Below, piece by piece: positions 1 through 5,463 of a DNA stretch of 13,562 nucleotides. This DNA is from Hyphomonadaceae bacterium. GTDB lineage: Bacteria; Pseudomonadota; Alphaproteobacteria; Caulobacterales; Hyphomonadaceae. Every line of letters begins with the position of its first letter. Position 1 is the first letter of the stretch. The position numbers and the translations under genes are program-made. Below the pieces are notes generated by a model. The model had not been told where the DNA came from. It saw nothing but the letters and a program-made list of their open reading frames with translations, and ran no database searches. The DNA lies in contig JAUYSA010000237.1 of the NCBI GenBank assembly GCA_030696545.1, positions 1-13,562 of the forward strand, written 5' to 3'.

Positions 1-132
1 GCCGTCCGCGATCTGCCGCTGGTCCGTAACGGCCTGGGCATCTCGGTCCTGTCCACGCCGAAGGGCGTGATGTCGGACGCCGAGGCGCGTACCCAGAACG
101 TTGGCGGCGAAATCCTCTGCCGGGTGAGCTAG
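1..132 (+). CDS. rpsH: 30S ribosomal protein S8, 3' end (partial)
   Basis: The window opens inside this gene, so only the last 43 codons and a TAG stop are present. The visible residues contain the S8 C-terminal signature: a GLGISVLSTPKGVMSDAEAR stretch followed by a terminal GGEILCRVS. This matches the part of S8 that binds helix 21 of 16S rRNA in the small-subunit platform. In many bacteria S8 is also the translational repressor of the spc operon, but its operator would lie upstream of this window. rplF begins 2 nt after the stop, so the two are probably translationally coupled. The identity rests on the C-terminal motif and on the position immediately before rplF. Confidence 0.93.
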   Translation, partial: AVRDLPLVRNGLGISVLSTPKGVMSDAEARTQNVGGEILCRVS

Positions 133-134
133 TC

Positions 135-671
135 ATGTCACGCGTTGGAAAAAAACCGATCGAAGCGGTCAAGGGCGTCGACATCAAGGTCGCCTCTGGT
201 CACGTCACCGTCAAAGGCCCGAAGGGCGAGCTCAAGATGGCTCTGTCCGACGAAGTCGGCGTCAAGGTCGAGAATGGTGAAGTCACCGTCACGGCCCGTA
301 ACCCGGACGAGCGCAAGTCGAAAGCGATGTGGGGCACGGTTCGCGCCAACATCCAGAACATGGTCACGGGTGTGACCACCGGCTTCACGAAGGATCTTGA
401 ACTGGTCGGCGTTGGTTATCGCGCCGCCCTGAAGGGCAAGGACCTGGAACTGTCGCTCGGCTATTCACACCCGGTCGTTTACAAGGCCCCGGCTGGCATC
501 ACGTTTACCTCCGCCAAGCCGACCGAGATCAAGATCTCGGGCGCCGACAAACAGACTGTTGGCCAGGTCGCGGCTGAAATCAGAAGCTGGCGTCCGCCGG
601 AGCCCTACAAGGGCAAGGGCGTTCGCAAGGTGGGCGAATTCGTCCGCCGCAAGGAAGGCAAGAAGAAGTAG
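135..671 (+). CDS. rplF: 50S ribosomal protein L6
   Basis: L6 sits near the base of the L7/L12 stalk of the large subunit and contacts 23S rRNA close to the sarcin-ricin loop. The 178-residue product matches the usual bacterial length (about 177). It starts MSRVGKKPI, as L6 typically does, has the two tandem L6 folds, and carries the C-terminal signature RPPEPYKGKGVRKVGEFVRRKEGKKK in spirit (PPEPYKGKGVR near residues 153-163). The ATG at 135 is chosen because it gives the family N-terminus and lies 2 nt after the rpsH stop, which suggests coupled translation. The gene ends in Gly-Lys-Lys-Lys and TAG, and the same purine-rich bases lie just upstream of the rplR start. Confidence 0.98.
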   Translation: MSRVGKKPIEAVKGVDIKVASGHVTVKGPKGELKMALSDEVGVKVENGEVTVTARNPDERKSKAMWGTVRANIQNMVTGVTTGFTKDLELVGVGYRAALKGKDLELSLGYSHPVVYKAPAGITFTSAKPTEIKISGADKQTVGQVAAEIRSWRPPEPYKGKGVRKVGEFVRRKEGKKK

Positions 672-677
672 GCGATC

Positions 678-1028
678 ATGCAAGCTTACCAGAAAAACAA
701 AATTCGCCGCGCCCAGCGCGTCCGCACCAAGCTCCGCAAGGTTGCCGACGGCAAGGCGCGCCTGTCAGTCACGCGCTCGACCAAGCACATCTCGGTGCAG
801 CTCATCGACGACGCCAAGGGCGTTACGGTGGCCGCTGCTTCGTCGCTCGAAAAAGACTTCAAGGGCGGCACCAAATCCGAGGATGCCTCTGTTGTTGGCA
901 AGCTCATCGCGGATCGCGCGAAGAAGGCTGGCGTCACCGACGTCGTCTTCGATCGTGGCGGTTACATCTTTCATGGCCGCGTGAAAGCGCTCGCCGAAGC
1001 CGCCCGCGAGGGCGGTCTGAAATTCTAG
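678..1028 (+). CDS. rplR: 50S ribosomal protein L18
   Basis: L18 binds 5S rRNA and helps dock it in the central protuberance of the large subunit. The 116-residue product is the normal length. It has the basic N-terminal tail (RRAQRVRTKLRKV), followed by the L18 core with RLSVTRSTKHISVQLIDD. The C-terminal block VVFDRGGYIFHGRVKALAEA is the strongest signature of the family. The ATG at 678 lies 6 nt after the rplF stop. The best Shine-Dalgarno is the purine run at the end of rplF (AGAAGTAGG), so the gene probably depends on coupled translation. The rpsE Shine-Dalgarno overlaps its stop codon. Confidence 0.98.
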   Translation: MQAYQKNKIRRAQRVRTKLRKVADGKARLSVTRSTKHISVQLIDDAKGVTVAAASSLEKDFKGGTKSEDASVVGKLIADRAKKAGVTDVVFDRGGYIFHGRVKALAEAAREGGLKF

Positions 1029-1037
1029 GAGTCGCGA

Positions 1038-1637
1038 ATGGCCCGTGAAGGCGAACGTAGCGAACGTGGTGGTGAACGCGGTGGTCGCGGCCGTCGTGAT
1101 CGCAATGAAGATCGCGAACAGTCGGAGATCGTCGACAAGCTGGTCGCGATCAACCGCGTCGCCAAGGTGGTGAAGGGCGGCAAGAACTTCGCGTTCGCAG
1201 CTCTCGTCGTCGTCGGCGACCAGAAGGGCCGCATCGGTTTCGGTCACGGCAAAGCCCGTGAGGTTCCCGAGGCGATCCGCAAGGCAACGGAAGAAGCCAA
1301 GAAATCCATGGTTCGCGTTCCGCTTCGCGAAGGCCGCACGCTTCACCACGACACGCACGGTCGTTGGGGCGCTGGCAAGGTCATCATGCGTTCGGCTCCG
1401 GCCGGTACGGGCGTGATCGCCGGTGGTCCGATGCGCGCAGTGTTCGACGTTCTCGGCATTCGTGACGTCGTCGCCAAGTCGACGGGTTCTTCGAACCCGT
1501 ACAACATGGTTCGCGCCACGGTCGACGCGCTCAAGCGCCAGGCTTCGCCCCGTCAGATCGCGTCCAAGCGCGGCCTGAAGGTGCAGGATATCATTGCCCG
1601 CCGTACTGACGGCTCGGGCAACGCCGAAGTGGCGTAA
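1038..1637 (+). CDS. rpsE: 30S ribosomal protein S5 with Arg/Glu-rich N-terminal extension
   Basis: S5 is a primary fidelity and decoding protein of the small subunit. It lies at the mRNA entry side and contacts S4 and S8. The product is 199 residues, about 30 longer than the E. coli protein (about 167). The excess is mostly at the N-terminus, where residues 2-28 are almost only Arg, Glu, Gly, Ser and Asp with GER-type repeats. The conserved S5 N-terminal domain then begins (VDKLVAINRVAKVVKGGKNF, residues 32-51), followed by the GRIGFGHGKA block and the C-terminal GSSNPYNMVRATVDAL motif. AGGAG at 1027-1031, overlapping the rplR stop, is 6 nt from the ATG and fixes the start. An N-terminal extension is common in alphaproteobacterial S5, as I recall. 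Confidence 0.98.
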   Translation: MAREGERSERGGERGGRGRRDRNEDREQSEIVDKLVAINRVAKVVKGGKNFAFAALVVVGDQKGRIGFGHGKAREVPEAIRKATEEAKKSMVRVPLREGRTLHHDTHGRWGAGKVIMRSAPAGTGVIAGGPMRAVFDVLGIRDVVAKSTGSSNPYNMVRATVDALKRQASPRQIASKRGLKVQDIIARRTDGSGNAEVA

Positions 1638-1655
1638 GGTTAGGAGACGGTCGAT

Positions 1656-1844
1656 ATGGCTGCCAAGAAAACCCTCCGCGTGAAGCAGGTCAAAAGCCCG
1701 CAGCGCCGCGAAGCTTCGCAGCGTGCGACGCTGGTCGGTCTCGGCCTGAACAAGGTTTCCCGTGAGCGTGAGCTCGAGGACACCCCTTCGGTTCGCGGCA
1801 TGATTGCCAAAGTCGCGCACCTCGTTGAAGTCGTGACTGACTAA
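1656..1844 (+). CDS. rpmD: 50S ribosomal protein L30
   Basis: L30 is a small protein at the base of the large subunit, present in many but not all bacteria. The 62-residue product has the expected layout: a short basic N-terminus (KTLRVKQVKSP), then QRATLVGLGLNKVSRERELEDTPSVRGMI, the family's single conserved block, and a terminal hydrophobic strand HLVEVV. AGGAG at 1642-1646 is 9 nt from the ATG and supports the start. It lies between rpsE and rplO, the canonical spc order. Confidence 0.97.
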   Translation: MAAKKTLRVKQVKSPQRREASQRATLVGLGLNKVSRERELEDTPSVRGMIAKVAHLVEVVTD

Positions 1845-1857
1845 GGATTCGCTGGTC

Positions 1858-1869
1858 GCCCGAAAGGGC
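1858..1869 (+). other. Short GNRA-tetraloop hairpin between rpmD and rplO
   Basis: GCCC at 1858-1861 and GGGC at 1866-1869 enclose a GAAA loop of the GNRA class. The hairpin lies inside the 45-nt rpmD-rplO gap, about 10 nt before the rplO Shine-Dalgarno (GGAG at 1880-1883). The stem is only 4 bp and there is no T run, so it is not a terminator. It could be a protein-binding or pausing element, or chance in GC-rich DNA. Confidence 0.35.
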
Positions 1870-1889
1870 AGGTCAGTCTGGAGCGTAAG

Positions 1890-2372
1890 ATGAAACTGAA
1901 CGAGATCTCCGACAACGAAGGCGCCCGCAAGAATCGGATGCGCGTCGGCCTGGGCGTTGGTTCGGGCAAGGGCAAAACCGCTGGACGCGGCGTCAAGGGC
2001 CAGAAGGCACGCCGCGGCGTCGCCGTGAACGGCTTCGAAGGCGGCCAGATGCCGATCTACATGCGCCTGCCGAAACGCGGCTTCACGCCCCACGGCGCGA
2101 AGAGCTTTGCCGAGGTCAACCTCGGCAAGATCGAGGAGTTCGTGCAAGCGGGCAAACTCGACGCCAAAAAGTCGATCGATGCCGCCGCTCTTAAGGCAGC
2201 TGGCGTTATCCGGCGCACCAAGGACGGCGTTCGCCTCCTTGCAAAGGGCGAGCTGACGTCCAAAGTTGAACTGGTCGTGTACGGGGCCTCGAAAGCCGCC
2301 ATCGAAGCGGTGGAAAAAGCCGGCGGCAAGGTTACTGTGACGAAGCCGGTTGCCGTTGAGGCTGCCGAGTAG
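1890..2372 (+). CDS. rplO: 50S ribosomal protein L15
   Basis: L15 binds 23S rRNA and is a late assembly protein of the large subunit. The 160-residue product has the extended basic Gly/Lys/Arg-rich N-terminal arm of the family: MKLNEISDNEGARKNRMRVG, then GVGSGKGKTAGRGVKGQKAR, then the GFEGGQMPIYMRLPKRGF motif around residues 49-66. After this comes the globular domain, with a strand-rich C-terminus ending in an acidic tail (AVEAAE). GGAG at 1880-1883, 6 nt before the ATG, supports the start. It precedes secY as in most bacteria, but here the gap to secY is 90 nt and highly structured. Confidence 0.98.
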   Translation: MKLNEISDNEGARKNRMRVGLGVGSGKGKTAGRGVKGQKARRGVAVNGFEGGQMPIYMRLPKRGFTPHGAKSFAEVNLGKIEEFVQAGKLDAKKSIDAAALKAAGVIRRTKDGVRLLAKGELTSKVELVVYGASKAAIEAVEKAGGKVTVTKPVAVEAAE

Positions 2373-2396
2373 GCCTGCCCTGAGTTCAGGGCGGGC
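2373..2396 (+). other. Strong hairpin after rplO (first of two in the secY leader)
   Basis: Positions 2373-2382 pair with 2387-2396 to give a 10-bp stem with one G-T wobble and an AGTT loop. The stem starts at the first base after the rplO TAG. No T run follows, so it is not a classical Rho-independent terminator. It may pause transcription, protect the upstream mRNA from exonucleases, or take part in the alternative pairing described for the secY leader. Confidence 0.7.
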
Positions 2397-2411
2397 GCCC
2401 GCGTGTTCTAA

Positions 2412-2430
2412 GCCCGCCACCCCGGCGGGC
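2412..2430 (+). other. Second hairpin in the secY leader
   Basis: GCCCGCC at 2412-2418 and GGCGGGC at 2424-2430 form a perfect 7-bp GC stem around an ACCCC loop. The arm at 2412-2418 is also a perfect complement of the same 7-mer at 2390-2396 and at 2453-2459. The copy at 2453-2459 overlaps the secY Shine-Dalgarno (GGAGG at 2450-2454). The leader can therefore in principle take mutually exclusive folds. No functional evidence is visible beyond the pairing. Confidence 0.6.
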
Positions 2431-2462
2431 CAAGGGGCCGCGCGATCTGGGAGGCGGGCTTA

Positions 2463-3833
2463 ATGGTATCCGCGGCCGAGCAACTTGCTCGCAATATTTC
2501 CTTCTCGACCTTCGGCAAGGCCAAGGAGCTGCAGGCTCGTATCTGGTTTACGCTGATCGCGCTGGTCGTTTACCGGATCGGCACGCAGGTTCCGATTCCC
2601 GGCATCGACACCGCTGTTTACGCCGCCCAGTTCGGCGCAGCGTCCCAAGGCATTCTGGGCATGTGGAACACGTTCTCCGGCGGGGCCGTGGAACGTATGG
2701 CGATCTTCGCGCTGAACGTGATGCCGTACATCTCGGCGTCGATCATCGTGCAGATCCTGACCACTGCCGTTCCGGCGCTTGAGCGTTTGAAGAAAGAAGG
2801 CGAGTCGGGCCGCAAGCAGATCAACCAGTACACCCGCTATCTCACCGTCATCCTTGCGCTCGCGCAGGCCTTCATGGTGGCGACGTCGCTGAACACGGTT
2901 CAGACTGACGGAACCTCGGCGGCGCTGGATCCGGGCATCTACTTCCTCACCTCCACTGTCGTCACGCTGGTGGGCGGTACGGTGTTCCTGATGTGGCTCG
3001 GCGAGCAGGTGACGGCGCGCGGCGTCGGCAACGGTATCTCGCTGATCATCTTCGCCGGCATCGTGGCCGAATTGCCGAACTACATCGTGCAGACCTGGCA
3101 GCAGCTTTATCAGGGCTCGATCGACTTCACGGTCATTCTCGCGATCACTGCGCTGTCGATCATGATGGTGCTGTTCATCGTGTTCATTGAGAGGTCGCAA
3201 AGGCGGCTCTTGATCCAGTATCCAAAGCGTCAGCAGGGCAACCGCATGGTGGGCGGCGAATCGTCGTTCCTGCCGCTCAAGGTGAACTCGGCTGGCGTCA
3301 TCCCGGCAATTTTCGCTTCGTCGCTGCTTATGCTTCCCCAAACGGTGGCCAGCATGAACGCCGCGGGCGGCCCTGCTGCTCAGGCCGGCTGGTTCGGCGA
3401 GACGCTTGGCTTCGTCAACGCTTACCTCGGCGTCGGGCAGCCGTTGCACATCGTCCTGTTTGCGGCGCTGATCATCTTCTTCTGCTTCTTTTACACCGGC
3501 ATCGTGTTCAACGCCGAAGAGACCGCGGAGAACCTGCGAAAGTATGGCGGCTTCATACCCGGCTACCGGCCTGGCAAGCGTACGGCCGAGTATTTCGATT
3601 ACGTGCTGACCCGCCTGACCGTTATCGGCTCGATCTACATGGCCGCTGTTTGCGTGTTGCCCGAGATCCTGAGAGGCAATCCGCTGACAGGAAGATTTTA
3701 CATAGGCGGCACTTCGCTCTTGATCGTCGTGTCCGTTACCATGGACACCGTCTCGCAGATCCAGTCGCACCTGATCGGCCACCAGTATGAAGGCATGATC
3801 AAGCGCGCGAGGCTTGGGGGTAAGAAGAAGTGA
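2463..3833 (+). CDS. secY: Protein translocase subunit SecY
   Basis: SecY is the channel subunit of the SecYEG translocon in the inner membrane, through which the secretory and membrane proteins pass. The 456-residue product has the expected ten membrane segments. Recognisable blocks are VYRIGTQVPIPGID (37-49, first helix), the plug/TM2 region FSGGAVERMAIFALNVMPYI (71-90), the cytoplasmic loop FIERSQRRLL...KRQQGNRM (241-262), and the loop GGFIPGYRPGKRTAEYFDYV (362-381). The last contains the arginine (R369) equivalent to E. coli R357, which is needed for SecA-driven export. GGAGG at 2450-2454, 8 nt before the ATG, fixes the start. The C-terminus is KRARLGGKKK, and its TGA overlaps the adk GTG by 4 nt. 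The 90-nt structured leader may tune its expression separately from the ribosomal genes. Confidence 0.99.
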   Translation: MVSAAEQLARNISFSTFGKAKELQARIWFTLIALVVYRIGTQVPIPGIDTAVYAAQFGAASQGILGMWNTFSGGAVERMAIFALNVMPYISASIIVQILTTAVPALERLKKEGESGRKQINQYTRYLTVILALAQAFMVATSLNTVQTDGTSAALDPGIYFLTSTVVTLVGGTVFLMWLGEQVTARGVGNGISLIIFAGIVAELPNYIVQTWQQLYQGSIDFTVILAITALSIMMVLFIVFIERSQRRLLIQYPKRQQGNRMVGGESSFLPLKVNSAGVIPAIFASSLLMLPQTVASMNAAGGPAAQAGWFGETLGFVNAYLGVGQPLHIVLFAALIIFFCFFYTGIVFNAEETAENLRKYGGFIPGYRPGKRTAEYFDYVLTRLTVIGSIYMAAVCVLPEILRGNPLTGRFYIGGTSLLIVVSVTMDTVSQIQSHLIGHQYEGMIKRARLGGKKK

Positions 3834-4402
3834 ACCTGATCCTGTTCGGCCCTCCGGCAGCCGGCAAGGGAACCCAGGCCAAGAAACTCGTCGTGGAGCG
3901 TGGTTTCATCCAGCTCTCGACGGGTGACATGCTGCGCGCCGCGCGGTCATCTGGTTCCGAACTCGGAAAGCGCGTTGCCGCGATCATGGATTCGGGGTCG
4001 CTCGTTTCGGACGAGATCGTCATCGCCCTGATCGAGGAACAGCTCGACAAGAACCCGAATGCCGCCGGCTTCATCTTCGATGGCTTCCCCCGCACGATTC
4101 CCCAGGCCAAGGCGCTCGACGATTCGCTTGCTGGGCGAGGGCAAAAGGTCGACTCGGTCATCCGCCTCAAAGTGGACGAAGAGGCCCTGATCGCCCGCGT
4201 AACCAAGCGTTTCGAGGCCGAAGGCCGTGCGGACGACAACCCGGAAGCCTTCAAAAAGCGACTCGTCGCCTACAACAGCCAGACCGCCCCCCTCGTCGAA
4301 GTGTACAAAGGGCAGGGCAAGCTGACGGAAATCGATGGTATGGCGGATGTGGAGGCCGTTTCGGGTTCCATCGCCGGTATTCTCGATCAGGGCAAAAAGT
4401 AA
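3830..4402 (+). CDS. adk: Adenylate kinase, short-LID form
   Basis: Adk interconverts ATP + AMP and 2 ADP in the cytoplasm, setting the adenylate energy charge. The 190-residue product is shorter than the E. coli enzyme (214). Visible motifs are the P-loop GPPAAGKGT (7-15), the AMP-binding LSTGDMLR (29-36), the DGFPRT box (84-89), and a contracted LID, GRADDN (132-137), with the arginines that contact phosphate. The missing stretch is the long LID insertion, and no zinc-binding cysteines are seen, as in other short-type kinases. The start is GTG at 3830, overlapping the secY TGA in a GTGA arrangement. This gives the standard MNLILFGPP N-terminus, so translation is probably coupled to secY. 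A 237-nt non-coding gap follows before rpsM, with no clear terminator. Confidence 0.98.
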   Translation: MNLILFGPPAAGKGTQAKKLVVERGFIQLSTGDMLRAARSSGSELGKRVAAIMDSGSLVSDEIVIALIEEQLDKNPNAAGFIFDGFPRTIPQAKALDDSLAGRGQKVDSVIRLKVDEEALIARVTKRFEAEGRADDNPEAFKKRLVAYNSQTAPLVEVYKGQGKLTEIDGMADVEAVSGSIAGILDQGKK

Positions 4403-4455
4403 AAAGCGTAACGGAATCTAGGTCTAAACCGCCCCCGCGACCGCTGCGGAATCGG

Positions 4456-4507
4456 CGAAAACGAAAAGGAAATAAGCGGTTGACGATGGAAGTTAGCCCT
4501 CTATAAC
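4456..4507 (+). promoter_or_regulatory. Sigma-70-type promoter of the alpha operon, with A-rich upstream element
   Basis: A TTGACG -35 box (4480-4485) and a TATAAC -10 box (4502-4507) are separated by 16 nt, each a single mismatch from the housekeeping consensus. An A-rich stretch just upstream (about 4456-4475) resembles an UP element, as expected for a strong ribosomal-protein promoter. The predicted start of transcription is near 4513-4515, giving a leader of about 125 nt before the rpsM TTG. This would uncouple rpsM-rpsK-rpoA-rplQ from the spc operon, although read-through from adk is also possible because I see no terminator between them. Confidence 0.75.
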
Positions 4508-4513
4508 GGCGAC

Positions 4514-4639
4514 TTCCGCGATGGGCCCAATGCTTCGCCGCGCCGTTTTGGGCGCAGCGCTTGTATGTCCGTCGCGCTAGCATTTCGGATGAGTTTCAGA
4601 GCCTTTTCCCCGGAAAAGGCGGACGTTCAGGAGAGCCAA
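4514..4639 (+). promoter_or_regulatory. Structured 5' leader of rpsM
   Basis: This is the predicted untranslated leader between the alpha-operon promoter and the rpsM start. It contains two candidate stems. The first is a weaker 5-bp stem (4540-4544 with 4551-4555, loop GTTTTG). The second is a perfect palindromic hairpin, 4601-4609 with 4612-4620 (up to 9 bp, tight loop), whose foot is 8 nt before the AGGAG at 4629-4633. In E. coli the corresponding leader folds into a pseudoknot bound by S4. The sequence here does not obviously resemble that fold, and any protein control is inference. Confidence 0.5.
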
Positions 4640-5008
4640 TTGGCCCGTATCGCAGGCGTGAACCTTCCGACGGCAAAGCGCGTCGAAGTCGCGTTGACCT
4701 ACATTCACGGCATTGGCCCGGCCAGAGCCAAGGAACTTACCGCGAAGCTTGGCATCGAGCCGGCCCGCCGCGTGAACCAGCTGACCGACGCTGAGGTCCT
4801 CAAGATCCGCGAAACCATCGACACCGATCTCGTCGTCGAGGGCGACCTTCGCCGCGAAGTCGCAATGAACATCAAACGCCTGATGGACCTCGGTTGCTAC
4901 CGTGGCCTCCGTCACCGCAAGGGCCTGCCGGTCCGCGGTCAACGCACCCACACCAACGCCCGCACGCGCAAAGGCCCTGCTAAGGCCATCGCCGGCAAGA
5001 AGAAGTAG
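4640..5008 (+). CDS. rpsM: 30S ribosomal protein S13 (TTG start)
   Basis: S13 lies in the head of the small subunit and contacts P-site tRNA and the large subunit through bridges B1a and B1b. Reading from the TTG at 4640 gives 122 residues beginning MARIAGVNLPTAKRVEVALT, the universal S13 N-terminus. The helix-two-turn-helix segment with HGIG (23-26) and the basic C-terminal tail with RGLRHRKGLPVRGQRTHTNA (88-107) follow. AGGAG at 4629-4633, 6 nt upstream, supports TTG as the true start. The frame is open further upstream to ATGs at 4565 and 4589, but these would add a non-conserved 18-26 residue extension across the leader hairpin. The gene ends Gly-Lys-Lys-Lys, TAG, 8 nt before rpsK. Confidence 0.96.
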   Translation: MARIAGVNLPTAKRVEVALTYIHGIGPARAKELTAKLGIEPARRVNQLTDAEVLKIRETIDTDLVVEGDLRREVAMNIKRLMDLGCYRGLRHRKGLPVRGQRTHTNARTRKGPAKAIAGKKK

Positions 5009-5016
5009 GATAGATC

Positions 5017-5418
5017 ATGGCGCGCGAAGCGACTGCCGACAAAGGCCGGGTCAAGAAGCGGGAACGCAAGAACATCGCGTCGGGCGTTGCCCACGTGAAT
5101 GCGTCCTTCAACAACACGATCATCACGATCACCGACGCGCAAGGCAACACGATCTCTTGGTCGTCCGCCGGCACGATGGGTTTCAAGGGTTCGCGCAAAT
5201 CGACGCCGTACGCCGCCCAGGTTGCTGCGGAAGACGCAGGCAAGAAAGCTCAAGAGCACGGCGTCAAGACGCTCGAAGTTCTGGTTCATGGTCCGGGTTC
5301 GGGCCGCGAGTCGGCGCTGCGCGCCCTGCAAGCCGTTGGCTTCACCGTCACGACCATTCACGACACGACATCCGTTCCCCACAACGGCTGCCGCCCGCCG
5401 AAACGCCGCCGCGTCTAA
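5017..5418 (+). CDS. rpsK: 30S ribosomal protein S11
   Basis: S11 sits on the platform of the small subunit beside the E site and the anti-Shine-Dalgarno region of 16S rRNA. The product is 133 residues against about 129 in E. coli. A basic N-terminal arm (GRVKKRERKNIASGVAHVNA) leads into SFNNTIITITDAQGN (29-43) and the WSSAGTMGFKGSRKSTPYAA block. The C-terminus is the near-invariant PHNGCRPPKRRRV. The ATG at 5017 is 8 nt after the rpsM stop. The ribosome-binding site (AGGA at 5007-5010) overlaps that stop, so translation is likely coupled to rpsM. Confidence 0.98.
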   Translation: MAREATADKGRVKKRERKNIASGVAHVNASFNNTIITITDAQGNTISWSSAGTMGFKGSRKSTPYAAQVAAEDAGKKAQEHGVKTLEVLVHGPGSGRESALRALQAVGFTVTTIHDTTSVPHNGCRPPKRRRV

Positions 5419-5463
5419 GACGCTCGCTCGTTTCGGTCAGGATCTACTGAAGAGGCTAAACCC

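Noticed and set aside
765..2420. A 551-codon minus-strand open frame opposite rplR to rplO
   Set aside because: It is antisense to four universally conserved ribosomal protein genes and reflects codon bias, not coding.
2373..2430. The rplO-secY hairpins as Rho-independent terminators
   Set aside because: Neither stem is followed by a T run, and secY must be expressed; a regulatory or pausing role fits better.
2460..3782. A 440-codon minus-strand open frame opposite secY
   Set aside because: It is His/Arg/Asp-rich with no hydrophobic or domain pattern, as expected of a shadow of a membrane-protein gene.
4403..4480. A terminator between adk and the alpha-operon promoter
   Set aside because: Only a weak 4-bp CCGC/GCGG inverted repeat is visible, with no T tract, so read-through cannot be excluded.
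4565..4639. In-frame upstream ATGs (4565, 4589) as alternative rpsM starts
   Set aside because: They would add a non-conserved extension across the leader hairpin, whereas TTG 4640 has AGGAG and gives the universal S13 N-terminus.
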